From positions 1,860,001 to 1,924,000 of the forward strand of contig NZ_CP117781.1 in the NCBI RefSeq assembly GCF_028657905.1: a stretch of DNA of 64,000 bases, given 5' to 3'. Source of the stretch: Burkholderia sp. FERM BP-3421. GTDB taxonomy: Bacteria > Pseudomonadota > Gammaproteobacteria > Burkholderiales > Burkholderiaceae. The notes under the pieces are model-generated. The model had not been told where the DNA came from and made no database searches. It saw nothing but the letters and a program-made list of their open reading frames with translations. Positions 60,122 through 64,000 of the stretch are shown piece by piece (the first letter of the stretch is position 1; the number at the start of each line of letters is the position of its first letter). The position numbers were made by a program, and so were the translations under genes.

Positions 60122-62343
60122 TCGTCCCTCCTCGGCACCGCGAGCACGCCGGTGTTCAGGTTGCCGCGCCATGCGCCGGATTCGGGCAGGTGGGCCCACG
60201 ACGTGCGGGCGCGGATCAGGTTGCAGTCGCGCATCCGCGTCTCGCGCATGTCCGCGCCGTACAGCATCGTCTCCTTGAGCGAGCAGCGGTCGAACGACGC
60301 GCCGCTCAGGTGGGCATGCGTGACGTTCGCGCCGTCGAGCTGCGTGCAGGTCCAGCTCGAGCGCTCCGCCTTCAGGTGCTGCGCGTTGAGCTGCATGAAC
60401 GAGCAGTGGTCGACCTGCACCGACGACGCCCGCAGATCCTGGAAGCTCGACGCGTTGAACAGGCAGTCGCAGAGGATGGAGCGGTCGATCGAGGTGCCAT
60501 GCGACAGCACCGCGAACGTCAGCACGTTCTTGCGCCAGGTGCTCGCCGACAGGTCGCTCAGCAGCACGCTCGGCTTCATCAGACGGCAATGCGACAGCGT
60601 GAGGCCCGGCATCCCGCATTCGACCAGCCCGAGATTGCCGGCGCTCACGCGGCTCCAGGTCCAGTGACGCGCCTCGACGCCGTTCCACGACACGCTGTCC
60701 CATTCGGTGTCCTGCACGACGCCGCGGATGCCGCCGCGCCCCTTCACCGTCACCATCGACCACGATCCGCCCGACACCGACAGATCGTCGAGCCCACAGT
60801 CGTCGAGGTTGACCCGCTCCAGCGCGACGCCGCGCCATGCGCTGCGCGCCAGATCGCCGCGCGCAATCGCGCCGCCCGTCCAGACGAGATCGTCGAACGT
60901 CGTATCGGCGAACCCGCAATCGACCGCATGCACGTTCGTCAGCTGGCAATGGCGCCAGGTGCTGTGGGCGAACCGGCAGCGCTCGAACCGCACGTTTTCG
61001 AAACGCCAGCCATCGAGATGCAGCGAGGTCAGGTCGGCTCCGCGGATCGTTGCATCCGACAGCGCCATGCTGCCGGCCTGGCTGAAGCGTCGCCGCCAGT
61101 CGATGCCGTCGGCCGGCGCGGCGGGCAGCGTCGTCTGCTGCGAGGCTTGCTTGAATGCGTTCATGCGGGCCAGCCCCTGCTGCGCCTCCACGAGACTCCG
61201 GCGATGGCGCGCGAGACGCTCGCCGACTTCCTCCCGCGTGCGTGGCGGCGGCGCGAAACGCGGATGGTCGTCGGTGTCGAGGATCAGTTCCCAGACCCAG
61301 TTCCGCTCGACGGCCGGCATCAACGCATGGTCGGCCTGCTGGAGCGGATCGGTGTCGGTCAGGTCGGCGCGCTGCGCCGCGAAGGCCGTCAGCATGCCGA
61401 CGTCGATGGGCTCGTCCGCGTCCTTGAACGCGGCGATCAGCGTCGCCGGGCTGTCGTCGAGCACGTAGTCGGTGCGGATCGCGCCGTTCCACCACAGCAC
61501 GCCGAGGTCGTGGTCCGGCAGCAGCCAGATGGTCTGCTGCCGCAGCGGCACCGGCTCGACGCCCGCCCGGTTCCCGCGCAGGATCATCGCCACCGCCGTC
61601 AGGCGCGGCAGCGCACCCACGCACCCTTCGCCGCGCGGGCCGAAGCCGCCGAGTTCGAAGCGGGCGCCCGGCGTCCAGCTGTCGTGGCGCGACCATTGGT
61701 CCGGCGCGGCCAACTGGAAGTAGCGCAGGTCGACGTGTTCCGGCCAGCCCATGTGCGTGCCGTCGCGCGCCATCGCCTCGGCCGTGCCCGGCCGGCTCGG
61801 CATCCATTGGTGACGCTCGGGCCAGTCGCTGCCGAGCGCGCCCATCGCGGCCAGCGGGTCCGGCCCGACGCCGAGCGCGCCCACGCGCTGCAGCGGCGCG
61901 GAACCCGACGCCCGGCCGAGCGGGTTCTCGCGCGCGCCGCCCGCGACCGCCTGGGCCGGATCGATCGCGAGTCGTGCGAACCCATCGGATTGCGCCTGTT
62001 CGTCGACCGTCGCGCGACACGACACGGTCTTGCGCACGCCGTCGAGTTCGACCCAGGCGGCCCAGTCGATCGCGCGTCCGCACGCGCCGGCCGGCGCGCG
62101 CTGCACTGAATGCCCGGCGAGCAGCCACTCCGCGCAGCGCTTCGGCATGGCCGCCTCGGTCAGCGGCACCGACGGCGCCGCCGCCTTCAGCGCCTCCCAG
62201 ACCGCCGCCTCGTGCACGAGGATGGCCGGGTCGCTGAGCCGGAATCCCACCCCGACACTGATCGCGAACATCGGCGTCGAGCCGATCTGGGTGCGCGTCG
62301 TCGCGACGAGCGCGGCTTGAGGTTTGATGTGTCGGACCGGCAT
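60118..62343 (-). CDS. DUF2169 protein with pentapeptide repeats
   Basis: A 741-residue two-part protein. Residues 1-330 are the DUF2169 domain (VGALGVGPDPLAAMGALG, QTIWLLPDHDLGVLWWNG), an adaptor that helps fit toxins to the VgrG-PAAR tip. From about 430 on it is a pentapeptide beta helix (DGWRFENVRFERCRFAHS, LFNASSFQDLRASSVQ). The ATG at 62343 overlaps the vgrG stop by one base. It forms a compact cassette with the next three genes. Confidence 0.88.
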   Translation of the reverse strand: MPVRHIKPQAALVATTRTQIGSTPMFAISVGVGFRLSDPAILVHEAAVWEALKAAAPSVPLTEAAMPKRCAEWLLAGHSVQRAPAGACGRAIDWAAWVELDGVRKTVSCRATVDEQAQSDGFARLAIDPAQAVAGGARENPLGRASGSAPLQRVGALGVGPDPLAAMGALGSDWPERHQWMPSRPGTAEAMARDGTHMGWPEHVDLRYFQLAAPDQWSRHDSWTPGARFELGGFGPRGEGCVGALPRLTAVAMILRGNRAGVEPVPLRQQTIWLLPDHDLGVLWWNGAIRTDYVLDDSPATLIAAFKDADEPIDVGMLTAFAAQRADLTDTDPLQQADHALMPAVERNWVWELILDTDDHPRFAPPPRTREEVGERLARHRRSLVEAQQGLARMNAFKQASQQTTLPAAPADGIDWRRRFSQAGSMALSDATIRGADLTSLHLDGWRFENVRFERCRFAHSTWRHCQLTNVHAVDCGFADTTFDDLVWTGGAIARGDLARSAWRGVALERVNLDDCGLDDLSVSGGSWSMVTVKGRGGIRGVVQDTEWDSVSWNGVEARHWTWSRVSAGNLGLVECGMPGLTLSHCRLMKPSVLLSDLSASTWRKNVLTFAVLSHGTSIDRSILCDCLFNASSFQDLRASSVQVDHCSFMQLNAQHLKAERSSWTCTQLDGANVTHAHLSGASFDRCSLKETMLYGADMRETRMRDCNLIRARTSWAHLPESGAWRGNLNTGVLAVPRRDE

Positions 62344-64000
62344 CAGCTTTTCACCTGCATGCCGAGTTTCTTCAAATCCACGCCCACGTCCGAGTATTCG
62401 GCGCCGGTGTACGAGTAACTGAATCCCGTATGGCTGATCTTGCTGCCCGTGGTCGACACGCTCGACCCTGTGTTCGACATATCGCTTCCTGTGGTTGACA
62501 TATCCGTTCCCGTCACGCTCGTCGAGGTTCCTTTTATCGAGGTCGACACGCCAGTGATGTCCGTCGACACGCCGGTGTTCGAGATCGACGTGCCGGTGAT
62601 GCTCGTCGATGTCCCGGTCACCGACGTATCCGTGCCCGTCATGCCCGTCGATGTGCCCGTGTACGACAGCGACACGCCCTTCATGCTCTGCGACTGCCCC
62701 GTCGCCGACATGTCGACGTCCGTCATCGACGATGAAATACCCGTCATGCTGTTCGACACGCCCGTCACCGAGTTGCTCGTTCCCGTCAGGCTGGTGGACA
62801 CCCCGGTCATCGACGTCGACACCCCCGTGAAATCCGTGCTGACACCCTTGAACGAGGTGCTCACACCGGTGAAGTCGGTCGACACGCCGGTAAACGAAGT
62901 CGAGACGCCCGTGAAGCTGGTGCTGACGCCGGTAAATGAAGTGTCGAGCCCGGTGAACGACGCCGATACGCCCGTGAAGCCCACCGATAGGCCCGTGTAC
63001 GACACCGCGATGCCCGTAAAGCTGACCGTGATCCCGATCACCGACGTCGACGTGCGCTCCACCGTGAGGTTTTTATCCTGGCCGACCGCCTTCGAATCGT
63101 TGCGCTCCACGGTGTGCTGCATGTCGCGTTCGGCATGGATCATCACGCGCTCCGCGCCGCGCTGGTCGTCGAACGTCAGCTGGCTCGCGTTTTGCGCCTG
63201 CCCGGCCAGCTTGGTCGAGCGCGACACGATCCCCGTGTAGCGGGTGTCCTTCGGCAGGTCGTAAGGCGTCGGGTTCTCGCCGTTGTAGACGATCCCCGTC
63301 GCGAGCGGCCGGTCCAGATCGCCGTCCACGTAGGTCACCACCACCTCCTGCCCGACCCGCGGCATCGCGATCACGCCCCAGCCCTTGCCCGCCCACGCCT
63401 GCGACACCCGGATCCAGCACGACGCATCCGCTTCCGTCGTCTTGTAGCGGTCCCAGTGGAAATGCACCTTGATCCGGCCCAGCTTGTCCGTGTACACCTC
63501 GGACACCTGCGGCCCCACCACCGTCGCGCTCTGGATGCCCGGCACCCTAGGCCGTCGCGTCAGCAGCAGCGGTCGGTAGGGCTGGTCGTCGGCGAGCGCA
63601 CTGAATTTCACCGAGACATTGCGCCCCTTCGACGTGCTGTCCGGGCCATCCTGGATGAACGACAGTTCGCTGCCGATCACGTAGTAGCGGCGATTCCGGT
63701 TCAGCGCCGGATAACCGACCAGCGTGAACGCCTGGCCGGTCGTCAGGCCCCGCGCGTTCGCCTCGCCGACCAGCACGTGCGCATCCGCCTGGAACGCCTC
63801 CAGCCGCAGCCGCGCGAGACGCTCGCCCTTCTCGGCGTCCTGATACCCCGTCGCATAGTCGTAGTATTCGAGCTGCACACCCGCCAGCCCCGGCCCCGGT
63901 TCCGTCTGCGCATCGCTGTCCAGACGGTTCGACGGCGACCAGTAGTTGAAGTCGCGCAGCGCGACGTTGTTCGAGCGCACCTGCCGGCTGCGCTGCAACC
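62343..64000 (-). CDS. VgrG spike with a heptad-repeat tail, partial
   Basis: At least 551 residues; the N-terminus lies beyond the right edge. The gp5-like OB fold is visible (RIKVHFHWDRYKTTEADASC, PRVGQEVVVTYVDGD). The last ~225 residues, coded by about 62346-63017, are about 32 seven-residue units of the type TGVSTSF. This regular Thr-Gly-Val-Ser pattern should form a long, narrow trimeric beta prism or helix that extends the needle. The gene heads the DUF2169 to tssM operon. Confidence 0.9.
   Translation of the reverse strand, partial: LQRSRQVRSNNVALRDFNYWSPSNRLDSDAQTEPGPGLAGVQLEYYDYATGYQDAEKGERLARLRLEAFQADAHVLVGEANARGLTTGQAFTLVGYPALNRNRRYYVIGSELSFIQDGPDSTSKGRNVSVKFSALADDQPYRPLLLTRRPRVPGIQSATVVGPQVSEVYTDKLGRIKVHFHWDRYKTTEADASCWIRVSQAWAGKGWGVIAMPRVGQEVVVTYVDGDLDRPLATGIVYNGENPTPYDLPKDTRYTGIVSRSTKLAGQAQNASQLTFDDQRGAERVMIHAERDMQHTVERNDSKAVGQDKNLTVERTSTSVIGITVSFTGIAVSYTGLSVGFTGVSASFTGLDTSFTGVSTSFTGVSTSFTGVSTDFTGVSTSFKGVSTDFTGVSTSMTGVSTSLTGTSNSVTGVSNSMTGISSSMTDVDMSATGQSQSMKGVSLSYTGTSTGMTGTDTSVTGTSTSITGTSISNTGVSTDITGVSTSIKGTSTSVTGTDMSTTGSDMSNTGSSVSTTGSKISHTGFSYSYTGAEYSDVGVDLKKLGMQVKS
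62346..63017. repeat. About 32 tandem 21-base (7-residue) repeats inside vgrG
   Basis: Each unit is 21 bases and codes for a heptad near TGVSTSF, with the best conserved units around 62800-62990 and looser ones toward the C-terminus. The reverse strand is also open through the array, a by-product of the codon pattern. It is coding, not a CRISPR. Confidence 0.93.

Noticed and set aside
62440..63240. A 266-codon open frame on the plus strand rich in VDTPV
   Set aside because: It is the exact antisense of the VgrG heptad repeats; the regular 21-base unit keeps both strands open. No start signal or family match.
1..64000. tRNA or rRNA genes, prophage, integrase or attachment sites
   Set aside because: I looked for these and saw none; the only mobile-element trace is the ISL3 remnant near 44.3 kb.

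Overview
The window is high-GC, densely coded DNA from a Gram-negative bacterium. It looks like a Burkholderia (sensu lato) accessory or secondary replicon. The grounds are the gene families (LysR and MocR regulators, an OmpC-type porin, DUF2970, and a type VI secretion cluster with VgrG, DUF2169, DUF3540 and DUF4150) and the codon bias. Genus and species are inferred; no rRNA, tRNA or replication gene is present to settle them.

Layout. 1-5.5 kb: tail of a MocR regulator, a CMD-family protein and a cupin, a LysR regulator, a HAD dehalogenase (frameshifted), a D-threonine-aldolase-like enzyme, RidA and MarR. 5.6-9.7 kb: an operon with an L-2-amino-thiazoline-4-carboxylate (ATC) hydrolase, a carbamoylase-family amidohydrolase and a solute-binding protein, divergent from a LysR gene; this is the known ATC-to-cysteine pathway pair. 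9.7-12.2 kb: a frameshifted aldo/keto reductase and a porin. 13-24.1 kb: an Rhs polymorphic-toxin locus. One full-length Rhs (1565 aa) with its immunity gene is followed by four displaced Rhs C-terminal tips, each with its own immunity gene, spaced by symE-like copies. 24.2-27.4 kb: a VgrG with three 39-residue repeats at its C-terminus, likely the carrier of the Rhs.

27.7-32.9 kb: TetR with an MBL-fold hydrolase, DsbA/FrnE-like thioredoxin, LysR plus MocR, DUF2970. 33-37 kb: an Fe-S helicase and a VRR-NUC nuclease in one translationally coupled pair. 37.2-41.2 kb: a deoxyribose-use cluster (PfkB kinase, FucP-type permease, DeoR regulator, deoC) sharing a short putative operator. 41.3-49.3 kb: an esterase, nucleoside hydrolase, an ISL3 transposase remnant fused against a truncated ANTAR regulator, a quinone oxidoreductase, a cucumopine-synthase-like protein, a beta-propeller and an exported creatininase.

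49.7-64 kb: one minus-strand type VI secretion cluster: VgrG with about 32 seven-residue repeats (runs off the right edge), DUF2169, pentapeptide protein, DUF3540, DUF4150 PAAR-like, tssJ, tssK, tssL, tssM and three small genes. tssK, tssL and tssM carry many indels and tssL also a nonsense codon, whereas the tip genes are intact. Either the core is decaying or this stretch has assembly errors; the reading frames alone cannot decide.
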